Assembly: GCF_013184525.1 (NCBI RefSeq)
Contig: NZ_JAAOIZ010000001.1
Location: 248,001 to 312,000, forward strand
Direction of reading: 5' to 3'
Source: Chryseobacterium sp. LAM-KRS1
GTDB taxonomy: Bacteria > Bacteroidota > Bacteroidia > Flavobacteriales > Weeksellaceae
DNA length: 64,000 bases
How positions within the stretch are numbered: position 1 is the first letter of the stretch; every line of letters begins with the position of its first letter. The notes below the pieces were generated by a model. It searched no databases. It saw nothing but the letters and a program-made list of their open reading frames with translations, and had not been told where the DNA came from. This document shows positions 53,741-62,689 of this stretch, one piece after another. A program made the translations under genes and the position numbers.

Positions 53741-53749
53741 AAATGTGTT

Positions 53750-54316
53750 TTATTTGGACGAACGCGTTAATTCTACAGAAAATTTTGCAGTACAATTATT
53801 ATCTGTTATTACAGTTCTTGTTCCTCTTATCTTGGTGTCGGAAATATCATTGAGAAGAATATTCATTTCTACTTTCTTTTTGGCAGCAGAATCTGTTTTG
53901 AAATTCAGTTTGATCTCATTGTTTTCAAACTTTCCGGAATACAACCTGATAAGATTGTTATTGTTGATGATTTTAGCCACCAATTGAGTGGAATCACTGT
54001 CGAATTCCCAGGTATCTGTTCGCTGATCTCCAACAACATAATCATTACAATTGGATTCCGTACAGATCACTTTGCCGTTCCAGTCTCCCGAAATTTCTTC
54101 CGGCCATCTCATTATTTTGGCAGAGTCCTTTCGGGTAAAGATGCTGTCGCGCATTTTAATTAAGGCTTGATATTCAGATTCTTTGTGGGCAAATAGCTTT
54201 TCTTTTTCCAAAAGCTGCTGCTCTCTTTCCAGCAGGTCTTTTTCCTTTTGGCGATTATCACAACTTAGAAGAAGTAATGGGACAATAAATAAAATCAGCA
54301 GAGTGTTTTTTAGCAT
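53750..54316 (-). CDS. Lipoprotein upstream of the antiporter
   Basis: A 188-residue lipoprotein with the signal peptide LKNTLLILFIVPLLLLSC (lipobox LLSC, C19). A short coiled coil (about 22-60: EREQQLLEKEKLFAHKESEY) is followed by a beta-rich domain with ISGDWNGKVICTESNCND and WEFDSDSTQLVAK. The domain could be a lipocalin-like or immunoglobulin-like sandwich; I do not recognise the family. Two cysteines (TVICTES-like spot and SNCND) could pair. Nine bases separate it from the antiporter start, so they are co-transcribed. Confidence 0.75.
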   Translation of the reverse strand: MLKNTLLILFIVPLLLLSCDNRQKEKDLLEREQQLLEKEKLFAHKESEYQALIKMRDSIFTRKDSAKIMRWPEEISGDWNGKVICTESNCNDYVVGDQRTDTWEFDSDSTQLVAKIINNNNLIRLYSGKFENNEIKLNFKTDSAAKKKVEMNILLNDISDTKIRGTRTVITDNNCTAKFSVELTRSSK

Positions 54317-54486
54317 ATCATAGAAATTGATCTAAACAAGATAGGGAAAAAAAATAAAAAAAGAGATGTGAAAGTGGATAAATAGAGATATATTCTGTTG
54401 GATGAATAATGAAAATAGGAAGCAATCATAATATGAAAGTTCCTTAATGTACCGATAAGCAGCGGGTTGAGATAGGTGTCCCGCGT

Positions 54487-55392
54487 TTATTGAATTCTTT
54501 GTTTTTTAAACATGGCTGGGTTGTAGTTAATTATGAATACTCCCAGAATAATTAATATTGCTGCCACAATAAATTTAACAGAAATACTTTCATCAAGGAT
54601 CAGCCAGCTTAAAAAGATAGAAATAATGGTATTGATATAGGCCAGAATAGAAACCTGAACCGGTGAAACCTTTGTCAAAGCATAATGATAGGCAAAGAAG
54701 GCTGCAACAGAGCCGAAGACGGAAAGGTAAAACATGGCTGAAATACTTTTGAAACTCCAGTTTTCGAAGTTATAATCTTCAGAAAATAAGAAGGCAAAAA
54801 TAATCTGGATAATTCCTGCAAAGGCAAACTGATATAAAAGATTCAGCGATATATTTCCGCTTTGAATGTTTAGTTTTTTTGTGAAAATGGTACCTGATGC
54901 CCAGCCTGCAATCGCGATAAGAAGAAAAACAATTCCCATGGCATAATCCGGATTGGCCAGATCTTTTATACCGTCCCAAAAGATAAAAACAATACCACCG
55001 AAAGACATCAGAATTCCTACGACAGCCCTGAGGCTGAATTTTTGTATTCCCACAGCCACACTGCCCAGAAAAACCAAAATAGGAGAGCAGGCGCTTATCA
55101 GAGAGGTCACACTGCTTGTTACCGTTTCTTCAGCAACAGTGGTCATTCCATTGGCAATAATCAGCATAAGTGACGAAAAAACAATCTGGTATTTCAGGTT
55201 TTTCCATCCGATCCATCGTAATTCTTTTCTGTATAAAAGGACAAGGAGCATAATCAATGCTGCAAGAGATTGTCTTATTCCCGCGACAAACCAGGCTGGA
55301 ATCGTTTGTACTGCCACCCGAATCGATAAAAAAGTCGTTCCCCAGACAATAGCTACAGTAAGAACAGCAAGTGTAAGTTTATAATCTTTCAA
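54487..55392 (-). CDS. EamA/DMT family transporter
   Basis: A 301-residue inner-membrane protein with ten transmembrane segments in two EamA repeats. The first begins LAVLTVAIVWGTTFLSIRVA, the typical start of the drug/metabolite transporter family; the second has AGWASGTIFTKKL and PVQVSILAYINTIISIFLSW. DMT exporters move amino acids, metabolites or drugs; the substrate is unknown. A -7 motif lies 21 bases upstream. It is divergent from purE. The 170 bases behind it carry a weak GCGGG...CCCGC hairpin without a T-run and nothing else I can name. Confidence 0.9.
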   Translation of the reverse strand: MKDYKLTLAVLTVAIVWGTTFLSIRVAVQTIPAWFVAGIRQSLAALIMLLVLLYRKELRWIGWKNLKYQIVFSSLMLIIANGMTTVAEETVTSSVTSLISACSPILVFLGSVAVGIQKFSLRAVVGILMSFGGIVFIFWDGIKDLANPDYAMGIVFLLIAIAGWASGTIFTKKLNIQSGNISLNLLYQFAFAGIIQIIFAFLFSEDYNFENWSFKSISAMFYLSVFGSVAAFFAYHYALTKVSPVQVSILAYINTIISIFLSWLILDESISVKFIVAAILIILGVFIINYNPAMFKKQRIQ

Positions 55393-55412
55393 AATATTAG
55401 TGAAATGGTATA

Positions 55413-55420
55413 CAAATATA
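55413..55420 (-). promoter_or_regulatory. Putative -7 element (TATATTTG) of the EamA gene
   Basis: An exact TAnnTTTG on the reverse strand, 20 bases before the start codon. Confidence 0.4.
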
Positions 55421-55553
55421 TCTTATTTAAGTATAATTATAAAACGTGATTTTACGTGTTGTTTGTAATCAGTTGATATATTCAGGGTTAAAATTTTTTC
55501 AGATCAGATTATCCAGGGATTTATAGATAGTTCAATTTTAGAAAACAGATTTT

Positions 55554-55567
55554 AATTTTTATCTTTG
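55554..55567 (+). promoter_or_regulatory. purE promoter: AATTTTTATCTTTG
   Basis: Exact -7 element (TATCTTTG, 55560-55567), 20 bases before ATG 55588. The same 14-base word precedes purK at 49541-49554. Confidence 0.45.
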
Positions 55568-55587
55568 AAAATCTAATAAAATTGAAG

Positions 55588-56091
55588 ATGGTAGGAATTA
55601 TCATGGGAAGTCAAAGTGACTTACCAATTATGGAACAAGCTGCAGGCTTTTTGAAAACTCTCGAAATCCCTTACGAGCTAACTGTGGTATCTGCTCACAG
55701 AACGCCCGAAAGAATGTTTGATTATGCCAAAACAGCAAAAGAAAGAGGTTTGAAAGTTATCATTGCAGGGGCCGGGGGAGCTGCCCATCTACCAGGAATG
55801 GTGGCTAGCTGTACTACCTTACCTGTAATCGGAGTTCCTATTTTATCCAGTAATTCTATTGACGGGTGGGATTCTGTACTATCCATCCTTCAGATGCCGG
55901 GCGGAATCCCTGTAGCAACTGTAGCATTGAACGGAGCTTTAAATGCGGGAATCCTTGCTGCTAAAATTTTAGGAAGCGGAAATGAACAGGTGGCGGAAAA
56001 ACTACAGAAATATCAGGATTCTTTAAAAGATAAAGTACTAGGAACTGTTGACGATATTAAAGATCAGCACCCCAACGAGTATGATAAATAA
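55588..56091 (+). CDS. purE: N5-CAIR mutase PurE
   Basis: Converts N5-CAIR, made by PurK, into CAIR in purine synthesis. Cytoplasmic, probably an octamer. The protein has 167 residues from ATG 55588; an in-frame TTG six bases upstream is less likely. Class I motifs are [24 protein letters not shown] (with the catalytic His) and [16 protein letters not shown], plus PVIGVPILS and [15 protein letters not shown]. The presence of purK in the window fits a class I mutase that needs N5-CAIR rather than CO2. It is followed by a hairpin and the converging BspA-like operon. Confidence 0.95.
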   Translation: MVGIIMGSQSDLPIMEQAAGFLKTLEIPYELTVVSAHRTPERMFDYAKTAKERGLKVIIAGAGGAAHLPGMVASCTTLPVIGVPILSSNSIDGWDSVLSILQMPGGIPVATVALNGALNAGILAAKILGSGNEQVAEKLQKYQDSLKDKVLGTVDDIKDQHPNEYDK

Positions 56092-56104
56092 AAATACGCG
56101 TTAT

Positions 56105-56139
56105 AAAAAAGCCTCACTTTATTACAAGTAAGGCTTTTA
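56105..56139. terminator. Bidirectional terminator
   Basis: A stem AAAAGCCT / AGGCTTTT extended inward by ACTT / AAGT across one mismatch, with T-runs on both strands. It separates purE from the BspA-like operon. Confidence 0.75.
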
Positions 56140-56141
56140 TT

Positions 56142-57701
56142 TTACTTTTTGATCAGCTTAAACGATTCCGTTTTATTTTTCGTTGTAATCTGCAATATAT
56201 AATTTCCCTTTGTCAGTGAGCTTATATTAATCATGTCTGTATTCAGAGCATCTTGTTGTACCAATCTTCCGCTGGCATCCAGAATTTTATAACTTTTGAG
56301 CTCGTGGGCATGCCTTATATGCAGGTTATCTTCTGCGGGGTTAGGATATATAGATAAGCTTTGGCTGTTGGTGTGGATTTCTGAAGTTGACAACAAACAG
56401 TTTCCTACTGTATCTCCTGTTATATTCCAGCCCTTACCAATAAGAATATTTCTTTTAGAAGCAGCATTGGAAGCATATTGTAAAGGCGTTACTGAAACAA
56501 GAGGAATATTATCAGGAGTAACAGGATTATCTGCCCATCCGGAAAGGGTTTTGCTGTAATTATCGCAATTTAATCCTGAACCTGTAAGCATATTGGTAGC
56601 ATCGGTTAATGAGCTGAGGTTCCAGTTGCCTAAAGACCGGTTAAAGTTTGTGGCGCTTGTTAGCATAAATCCCATATGAGTAACCTGGGAAGTTGCCCAG
56701 TTAAGAGGTTGATTGAAAACAGTACAGCCGTGAAACATATGAGCCATATTGGTTACAGAGGAAGTATTCCATCCGCCAATGTCTTGATTGAAAACAGGAA
56801 TAAAATGGAACATAAAAGACATATCTTTTACTTTAGAAGTATCCCAGCTGTCTAAACGCTGATTAAAATTCAGGCAAAGAGCAAACATCCAGCCCATATC
56901 TTCCACATTCGAAGTGTTCCAATTATTTAAGGGTTGATTAAATACCTTTCTTCCGGAAAACATATTATTCAGATTTTTAGCTGATGACATATTCCAGGTA
57001 CTCAAATAAGGGGAATTAAACTGATCTATTGCCTGCACATAATCTCCCATCCTTGCAAACATAAATTTAAAATCCTTTATAGTTGAGGTATTCCAGTTTT
57101 GCATTGAACTTGCCCCTAAAAAATCATGGGCATTATAAAACATGAATGAAGCATCCGTTACATTAGTGAGGTTTGGACTGTCGGTAGCCGTGAGCTGAAG
57201 CAATCTGCAGTGCGCAAATGCAGTATTCATAGAGGTCCATTGAATATTTCCCCAATTTTCTATTTCAGTTATTTTATCAGAATTTCCGAATATATCCCAC
57301 ATGAGAATATATGAGTCTGCTACATAAATGATCTGGCATTCTCCAAATCGTATCTGTTTAAATATGCCATTTCCGTTGCTTACTTTTACACGATAAGAAG
57401 CGCTTGCCGTATCAGGATTTAATGAAGTTCCAAAGTCAATCAATACCTGCTTCGTAGAGGTAACATTATTCATAACCCCGTTATGCTGAGGATAGTTTAC
57501 TTCTTCCCAGCTTATTGTGTAATTCTCACCGATTCCCGGAAACCATATCTGATTAGTGGAGGCGGCATAAGGAGCATTTACATCAATAAGAGGCATTGTG
57601 TCGGGCCTGTTGGGTTGCCAGATCGTAACAAATTCATTTTGTGCTTTTATCATTTGCCCTAAGAATAAGAATAAACCTAGGAGGATAATTTTTTTATACA
57701 T
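56142..57701 (-). CDS. BspA-like (DUF285) T9SS surface protein 4
   Basis: A 519-residue secreted protein, last of four tandem paralogues. It has a signal peptide ending GQMIKAQ, then a shared head domain of about 110 residues (NEFVTIWQPNRPDTMP, GIGENYTISWEEV, TSLNPDTASASYRVKVSNG). About five DUF285 units of 25 residues follow (pattern NWxTSxVxxMxxMFxxxxxFNQ), one of them short by a residue. A C-terminal type A sorting domain (IYPNPAEDNLHIRHA to FKLIKK) completes it. DUF285 repeats occur in surface proteins such as BspA of Tannerella and fold as leucine-rich-repeat-like coils. Role is probably binding or adhesion. It lies 17 bases after the previous paralogue. Confidence 0.88.
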   Translation of the reverse strand: MYKKIILLGLFLFLGQMIKAQNEFVTIWQPNRPDTMPLIDVNAPYAASTNQIWFPGIGENYTISWEEVNYPQHNGVMNNVTSTKQVLIDFGTSLNPDTASASYRVKVSNGNGIFKQIRFGECQIIYVADSYILMWDIFGNSDKITEIENWGNIQWTSMNTAFAHCRLLQLTATDSPNLTNVTDASFMFYNAHDFLGASSMQNWNTSTIKDFKFMFARMGDYVQAIDQFNSPYLSTWNMSSAKNLNNMFSGRKVFNQPLNNWNTSNVEDMGWMFALCLNFNQRLDSWDTSKVKDMSFMFHFIPVFNQDIGGWNTSSVTNMAHMFHGCTVFNQPLNWATSQVTHMGFMLTSATNFNRSLGNWNLSSLTDATNMLTGSGLNCDNYSKTLSGWADNPVTPDNIPLVSVTPLQYASNAASKRNILIGKGWNITGDTVGNCLLSTSEIHTNSQSLSIYPNPAEDNLHIRHAHELKSYKILDASGRLVQQDALNTDMINISSLTKGNYILQITTKNKTESFKLIKK

Positions 57702-57718
57702 ACGGATGGATTATGATA

Positions 57719-59470
57719 TTATTTCTTAATAAATTTAAGTGATCGTGCCATGTCTTTCGAAATGATCTGAAGGATATAGTTTCCTTTGATTAAAGAGCTG
57801 ACGTCAATTTTTTGATTATTTATCATACCCTGAAGTATTATTCTTCCTGCCATATCCATTACTCTATAATTACCGGAATCTTTCATATTTCTGATGTAGA
57901 TAAAGTCCGTTGCGGGATTTGGATAGATACTGATCTCGTTGAGAGGTAACGCATCTGATGTGGATAAAACAGACTGGCATTCTCCGTTGTAAGTATCTCC
58001 GCTGATCGTCCATCCTTTATTATTGATAAGATTATTTCTGGCATTGACAGCAAGCGGGTTGGAGTAAACCAAAGGTGAAGTATTTGCAAGGTTGATATTA
58101 TTAGGGGTTGTGGGCTTCAGGTTCCAGCCGTAAAGGGTATTATCGTAGCTTTGACAATTCAGTCCTGAGTTTTGTAGCATGTTTATGGCTGAGGTAAGAG
58201 AGCTGATGTTCCATTGTCCAAGATTTTGATTGAAATGAGTGGCTCCATTGAACATATTGTTCATGTTGGTGACAAGTCCTACATTCCAGTTTCCGATATT
58301 CTGATTAAAATTCTTTGCATCTTTAAACATATTGTGCATCCAGACTGCTTTGCTTACATCCCAGTTCCCAATATCCTGATTGAAGCTGGTAGCCCCATTG
58401 AACATATCGTTGATATAGACTACATTGCTTATGTTCCAGTTTCCGATGTTTTGATTAAAACTGGAAGCGCCTGCAAACATGCCCTCCATAATGGTGGCAC
58501 TTGATGTGTCCCAATTGCTGATATCCTGATTGAAATCTTGTGCCTGGTTGAACATACGGTCCATTTCAACTACTTTGGAGGTATTCCAGTTACCAATAGG
58601 CTGGTTGAATTTTTTAGCACCGGAAAACATAAATTCGCAATCGATAGTATTGGAAAGATCCCAGTTTCCGATCGGTTGATTGAACTCCTTAGCACCACTG
58701 AACATGGCGGTCATGTGGTTTACCTTAGAGGTGTTCCAGTTCGCCAGAGGTTGGTTGAATACCAAAGCAGAGCTGAATGTTATTCCCATCATGGTAACGT
58801 TTGAAGTGTCCCAGTTTCCAACAGGCTGATTGAAAAGAAAACAACCTGCAAATGTACTTAGCAAAGTGGTTACATGGGAGGTGTTCCAATTATTGAAAGA
58901 GGGATTTCCTATCAAACTATAATTACCTAAGAACATATTGGACATATCTGTAACGGCTGACAGATCTGGAGTGTCTGTGGCAGTTACATCGAAGTCTCTG
59001 CAACCCTGAAATGCCTGTCCCATAGAAGACCAGTGGATATTTCCCCATTGTTCCAATCTTACTATTTTATGCACATCACCTATCAGGCCATCACCATTAA
59101 ACATATCCCAGTTGGAAAACCGAATCCTATGAAAATTACCAGTGCCGTTAGTTATTTTTAAACGATAAGTTGCGTCTGCTGGATTAGGGTTTAAAGGGGT
59201 TCCAAAGTCGATCAGTAACTGGTAAGTAGAGTTGAGATTGGTTAATGTGGCATGGTGTGCCGGGAAACCAATTTCTTCCCAGTATACCTGAAAATCGGTT
59301 CCTACAGCAGGAAGCCAGATCTGTGTATCTGTAGAAGCTACGGATATCCCGGTATACTGTGTTGCATAACGGGGAAGGCTTGGTTTCCAGACGGTGATAA
59401 ATTCATTTTGAGCTTTTCCTGACTGAAAGAAAAGAATAAAGAGAAAGAATAGGATTGTTTTTTTTAGCAT
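57719..59470 (-). CDS. BspA-like (DUF285) T9SS surface protein 3
   Basis: A 583-residue secreted protein, third in the operon and the longest. Signal peptide (LKKTILFFLFILFFQSGKAQ), then the shared head domain (NEFITVWKPSLPRYATQ, VYWEEIGFPAHHATLT). Nine 25-residue DUF285 units run from about residue 185 to 415, each close to NWNTSKVxxMxxMFxGAxxFNQ, with very regular spacing. A linker with two cysteines follows, then a type A sorting domain (IYPNPATDFIYIRNM to LKFIKK). Antisense reading frames inside the repeats (58214-58804) are periodic by-products. It starts five bases after the stop of paralogue 2. Confidence 0.88.
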   Translation of the reverse strand: MLKKTILFFLFILFFQSGKAQNEFITVWKPSLPRYATQYTGISVASTDTQIWLPAVGTDFQVYWEEIGFPAHHATLTNLNSTYQLLIDFGTPLNPNPADATYRLKITNGTGNFHRIRFSNWDMFNGDGLIGDVHKIVRLEQWGNIHWSSMGQAFQGCRDFDVTATDTPDLSAVTDMSNMFLGNYSLIGNPSFNNWNTSHVTTLLSTFAGCFLFNQPVGNWDTSNVTMMGITFSSALVFNQPLANWNTSKVNHMTAMFSGAKEFNQPIGNWDLSNTIDCEFMFSGAKKFNQPIGNWNTSKVVEMDRMFNQAQDFNQDISNWDTSSATIMEGMFAGASSFNQNIGNWNISNVVYINDMFNGATSFNQDIGNWDVSKAVWMHNMFKDAKNFNQNIGNWNVGLVTNMNNMFNGATHFNQNLGQWNISSLTSAINMLQNSGLNCQSYDNTLYGWNLKPTTPNNINLANTSPLVYSNPLAVNARNNLINNKGWTISGDTYNGECQSVLSTSDALPLNEISIYPNPATDFIYIRNMKDSGNYRVMDMAGRIILQGMINNQKIDVSSLIKGNYILQIISKDMARSLKFIKK

Positions 59471-59475
59471 GAGAA

Positions 59476-60858
59476 TTAGTTTTTGATGAATTTTAAAGAT
59501 TGGACCTTATCTTTTGTAATGATTTGTAAAATGTAATTTCCTTTAATTAAAGAACTGATATTGATTTTTTCATCGTTTAAGAGGTCCTGAAGAATTATTC
59601 TTCCACTCATATCAAAAATTTTATAAGTATTAAAACCTTTTACATTCTTAATATAAATGTAATCCGCTGCCGGATTTGGATAAATACGGATTTCATTTTG
59701 AGAAAGAACTTCGGATGTTGATAAACTTACACATTCAGTATTGTAGTAATCACCAGTTATGGTCCATCCTTTTGTATTGATAAGATTATTTCTTGCATTG
59801 AGTGCGGGCTGAGATGAGTAAGCCATTGGAGAAACATCTCCGATTATCAGATTGTTGGGAGTTGCCGGATTATTTGCCCAACCCATGAGAGTGTTATTAT
59901 ATTTTTCACAGCTTAGTCCGGAACCGGTAAGCATCCCTGAAGCGAGCACTAAAGAATTCAGATTCCAGTTTCCAAGACTATGGTTAAAGTTCGTTGTTTT
60001 GCCAAGTATTGCCCTCATATCTGTTACTTTTGAGGTGTCCCAGGAAGAAAGATCCTGGTTAAAGGCATAGCATTCGTGTAGCATATGGATCATAGTAGTT
60101 ACCTTTGAAGTATTCCAGTTTCCGATAGGCTGATTGAAAAAATCAAGATAATGAAACAGCCAGTTCATATTGGTTACGTTGGCGGTATTCCAGCTTCCGA
60201 CAGGTTGGTTAAAATTTGTGGCTCCGGCAAACATGTGGCTCATATTGGTAATACCCGAGGTATTCCAGGTGTCAAATGCCGGTGTTCCTGTGAGTGAGGT
60301 ACAATTGTAAAATAAGCCATAAGTACTTGTTATTTGAGACAGGTCAGGTGCATCTGTTGCAGTAACGTTCATATGGATGCATTCGCTGAATGCCCATTCC
60401 ATATTTTCCCAGATAATATTTCCCCATTGTGAAACTTCCAGAATTTTTTCTTTGTCACCATTATATTCTAAAAATATGGGCCATAGTGTGATAGATACAT
60501 AAACACCCTCAGGAAACCGGATTGCCTGAAAGGTACCATTACCATTACTAATTTTCACTTTATAAGTTGCGTTAGCAGGAGTGGGGTTTTGAGGATCGCC
60601 AAAGTCTATTAAAAATTGTTTTAAAGCCGTAACGTTTTGTAAAATTCCATTGTGCTGAGGATACCCTATTTCTTCCCAATAAACGTTGAATTGGTTGCCT
60701 TTGCCGGGAAACCATATTTGATTGGACGTTGAAAGTGAAACTCCTGCTATATTGGTACTGGTATTACCAGGTTTCCATATGGTAATGAATTCATTTTGTG
60801 CCTTTCCGGATTGAAAGAAAAAGCTGAAGAGAAGGAATAGGATTAGTTTTTTTATCAT
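59476..60858 (-). CDS. BspA-like (DUF285) T9SS surface protein 2
   Basis: A 460-residue secreted protein, the shortest of the four. Signal peptide (IKKLILFLLFSFFFQSGKAQ) nearly identical to that of paralogue 3, shared head domain (NEFITIWKPGNTSTNIAG, YWEEIGYPQHNGILQNVT), then about four DUF285 units (TNFNQPVG, FFNQPIG, AFNQDLS, NFNHSLG). The sorting domain (IYPNPAADYIYIKNV to LKFIKN) ends in N instead of K. The DNA for the last codons (59480-59511) is identical over 32 bases to that of paralogue 1 (60871-60902). It starts eight bases after paralogue 1. Binding role inferred. Confidence 0.88.
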   Translation of the reverse strand: MIKKLILFLLFSFFFQSGKAQNEFITIWKPGNTSTNIAGVSLSTSNQIWFPGKGNQFNVYWEEIGYPQHNGILQNVTALKQFLIDFGDPQNPTPANATYKVKISNGNGTFQAIRFPEGVYVSITLWPIFLEYNGDKEKILEVSQWGNIIWENMEWAFSECIHMNVTATDAPDLSQITSTYGLFYNCTSLTGTPAFDTWNTSGITNMSHMFAGATNFNQPVGSWNTANVTNMNWLFHYLDFFNQPIGNWNTSKVTTMIHMLHECYAFNQDLSSWDTSKVTDMRAILGKTTNFNHSLGNWNLNSLVLASGMLTGSGLSCEKYNNTLMGWANNPATPNNLIIGDVSPMAYSSQPALNARNNLINTKGWTITGDYYNTECVSLSTSEVLSQNEIRIYPNPAADYIYIKNVKGFNTYKIFDMSGRIILQDLLNDEKINISSLIKGNYILQIITKDKVQSLKFIKN

Positions 60859-60866
60859 ATGGATCG

Positions 60867-62504
60867 TTATTTTTTGATGAATTTTAAAGATTGGACCTTA
60901 TCCGCGGAAGTAATTTGTAATAGATAATTTCCCTTTATTAAAGAACTTACATCGATTTTTTCATTATTTAAAAGTCCCTGAAGGATGATTCTACCTGCCA
61001 TGTCAGTTATCCTGTAACTTCCGGAACCTTTTATATTTTTGATGTAAATAAAGTCGCTGGCAGGATTGGGATAAATGGAAAGATTATTGAGAGGGATTTC
61101 AGAAATTCCTAATCTGCACTCTCCCTGAGTATCACCATTAAATATCCAACCTTTATTGATAAGTACATTTCTTTCTGGTACTACATCCGAAGAATACATT
61201 AATGGTGCAGTAGAAATCAGGTTGATGTTATTCGCCGTATTTGGGTTATTGGCCCATCCGGCGATGGTTCTGCTGTAATTTTCGCATTTTAATCCGGAAT
61301 TTGTCAGCATCTGGTCTCCAATAGTCAGGGAAGCCAGGTTCCAGTTTTCTAAAGATTGATCAAAGCTTGTTGCATCACGAAAAGTGAAAAGCATTGTTCC
61401 CACCAACCCTGTATTCCAGCTTCCTACAGGTTGATTGAAGGCAGAGGCACCTGTAAATAGCATCTCCATGGTAGTTCCTTTAGCCGTGTTCCAGTTGTCT
61501 AGTGGTTGATTAAAAGAAGTACAGTTGTGGAACATGTGGCTGAAATTAGTAACATTGGATGTGTCCCAATTACCGATAGGCTGGTTAAAATCGGGGATAA
61601 AATGAAATAAATACGCCATATTGGTGACCTTTGAAGTATTCCAGTTATTCAATGGCTGATTGAATGTGTAACAATTTTCAAATGTATGGGCCATTGTAGT
61701 TACGTTCGAAGTGTTCCAGTTGTTTATATTTTGATTAAATGATCTTCTGTGGAAAAACATATAGCTGATGTCTTGTGCCGAAGACATATCCCATGAACCG
61801 ATGTTGAGATTGAACAGATCAACTGCTGCGGTAGCCGGAGTAGGGGAAGTGTGGCCAAACATGTATGTAAATTTTTTTATTTGGGATGTATTCCATGCCG
61901 TCATAGACGGGTGTCCTGTAAAAGCTGAATTTCCATAAAACATGAATGAAGCATCTGTTACACCTGAAAGGTTAGGTGTGTCTGTAGCGGTAACTTGAAG
62001 CGCCCTGCAATTACTAAAGGCATTCTCCATAGAAATCCAGTTGATATTTCCCCATTGGGAAACTTCGGTAATTTTATCAATGCTGCCTACGTTGTGCCAG
62101 AGAATAGCCATGTAAGCAGTAGGGACATTTAGGATTTCAGGATCACCAAACCGGATCTGCTTAAAAACTCCGTTTCCATTGCTTACTTTTACCCGATAAG
62201 CAGCATCAGTGGTATTAGGATTTAATGATGTTCCAAAATCGATAAAGACCTGTTGTGTAGAAGTCACATTGTTCATGACTCCATTGTGCTGGGGAAAACC
62301 TATCTCTTCCCAGGTTATCGTATAATTTTCTCCGATTCCCGGGAACCATATCTGGTTATTGCCTGCCGGATAAGGAACAATAACATCCATCTGTGGAATG
62401 ATTGCTGGAGTATTAGGTTTCCAGATGGTGATAAATTCATTTTGGGCGTTCAGGATGTGAAAAAAATTAATAAATAAAATAAGGGGTAAAAATTTTTTAT
62501 ACAT
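60867..62504 (-). CDS. BspA-like (DUF285) T9SS surface protein 1
   Basis: A 545-residue secreted protein, first gene of the four-gene operon. Signal peptide (YKKFLPLILFINFFHILNAQ), shared head domain (NEFITIWKPNTPAIIP, GIGENYTITWEEIGFPQHNG, closest to paralogue 4). About six DUF285 units follow, with an odd first one that contains SPTPATAAVDLFN. A type A sorting domain (IYPNPASDFIYIKNI to LKFIKK) completes it. The promoter is probably TATCTTTA at 62522 (7 of 8), inside an inverted repeat. Head and tail domains are shared by all four, whereas repeat number varies. Surface display by T9SS is expected; the ligand is unknown. Confidence 0.88.
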   Translation of the reverse strand: MYKKFLPLILFINFFHILNAQNEFITIWKPNTPAIIPQMDVIVPYPAGNNQIWFPGIGENYTITWEEIGFPQHNGVMNNVTSTQQVFIDFGTSLNPNTTDAAYRVKVSNGNGVFKQIRFGDPEILNVPTAYMAILWHNVGSIDKITEVSQWGNINWISMENAFSNCRALQVTATDTPNLSGVTDASFMFYGNSAFTGHPSMTAWNTSQIKKFTYMFGHTSPTPATAAVDLFNLNIGSWDMSSAQDISYMFFHRRSFNQNINNWNTSNVTTMAHTFENCYTFNQPLNNWNTSKVTNMAYLFHFIPDFNQPIGNWDTSNVTNFSHMFHNCTSFNQPLDNWNTAKGTTMEMLFTGASAFNQPVGSWNTGLVGTMLFTFRDATSFDQSLENWNLASLTIGDQMLTNSGLKCENYSRTIAGWANNPNTANNINLISTAPLMYSSDVVPERNVLINKGWIFNGDTQGECRLGISEIPLNNLSIYPNPASDFIYIKNIKGSGSYRITDMAGRIILQGLLNNEKIDVSSLIKGNYLLQITSADKVQSLKFIKK

Positions 62505-62505
62505 A

Positions 62506-62559
62506 TCAAAATTTTGTGAAATAAAGATAATGAAAATAATAAAATCACAAAATTTTTGA
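62506..62559 (-). promoter_or_regulatory. Promoter region of the BspA-like operon with inverted repeat
   Basis: TCAAAATTTTGTGA (62506-62519) and its near complement TCACAAAATTTTTGA (62545-62559, one extra T) flank a -7-like TATCTTTA on the reverse strand (62522-62529). The arms could be an operator or a hairpin early in the mRNA. Confidence 0.35.
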
Positions 62560-62689
62560 ATAGTTTATTGCAGTATTTGATTTATTTTAATTTTTTATTA
62601 CCTATAAAAGCTAAAATAATAAATAATTTGAATTTTTGAAGATTAAAGGCTTTTATTCCGGAAGCCTGTTTTCCAGGTGTTTTTTGGAC

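Noticed and set aside
58214..58804. Antisense reading frames inside the BspA-like repeats that look like repetitive proteins
   Set aside because: They mirror the 75-base period of the real gene on the other strand. They have no start context or known domain.
57719..59470. Regular 75-base periodicity that might suggest a CRISPR array
   Set aside because: The units are coding, diverged and contiguous, without identical repeats and unique spacers. They encode DUF285 units.
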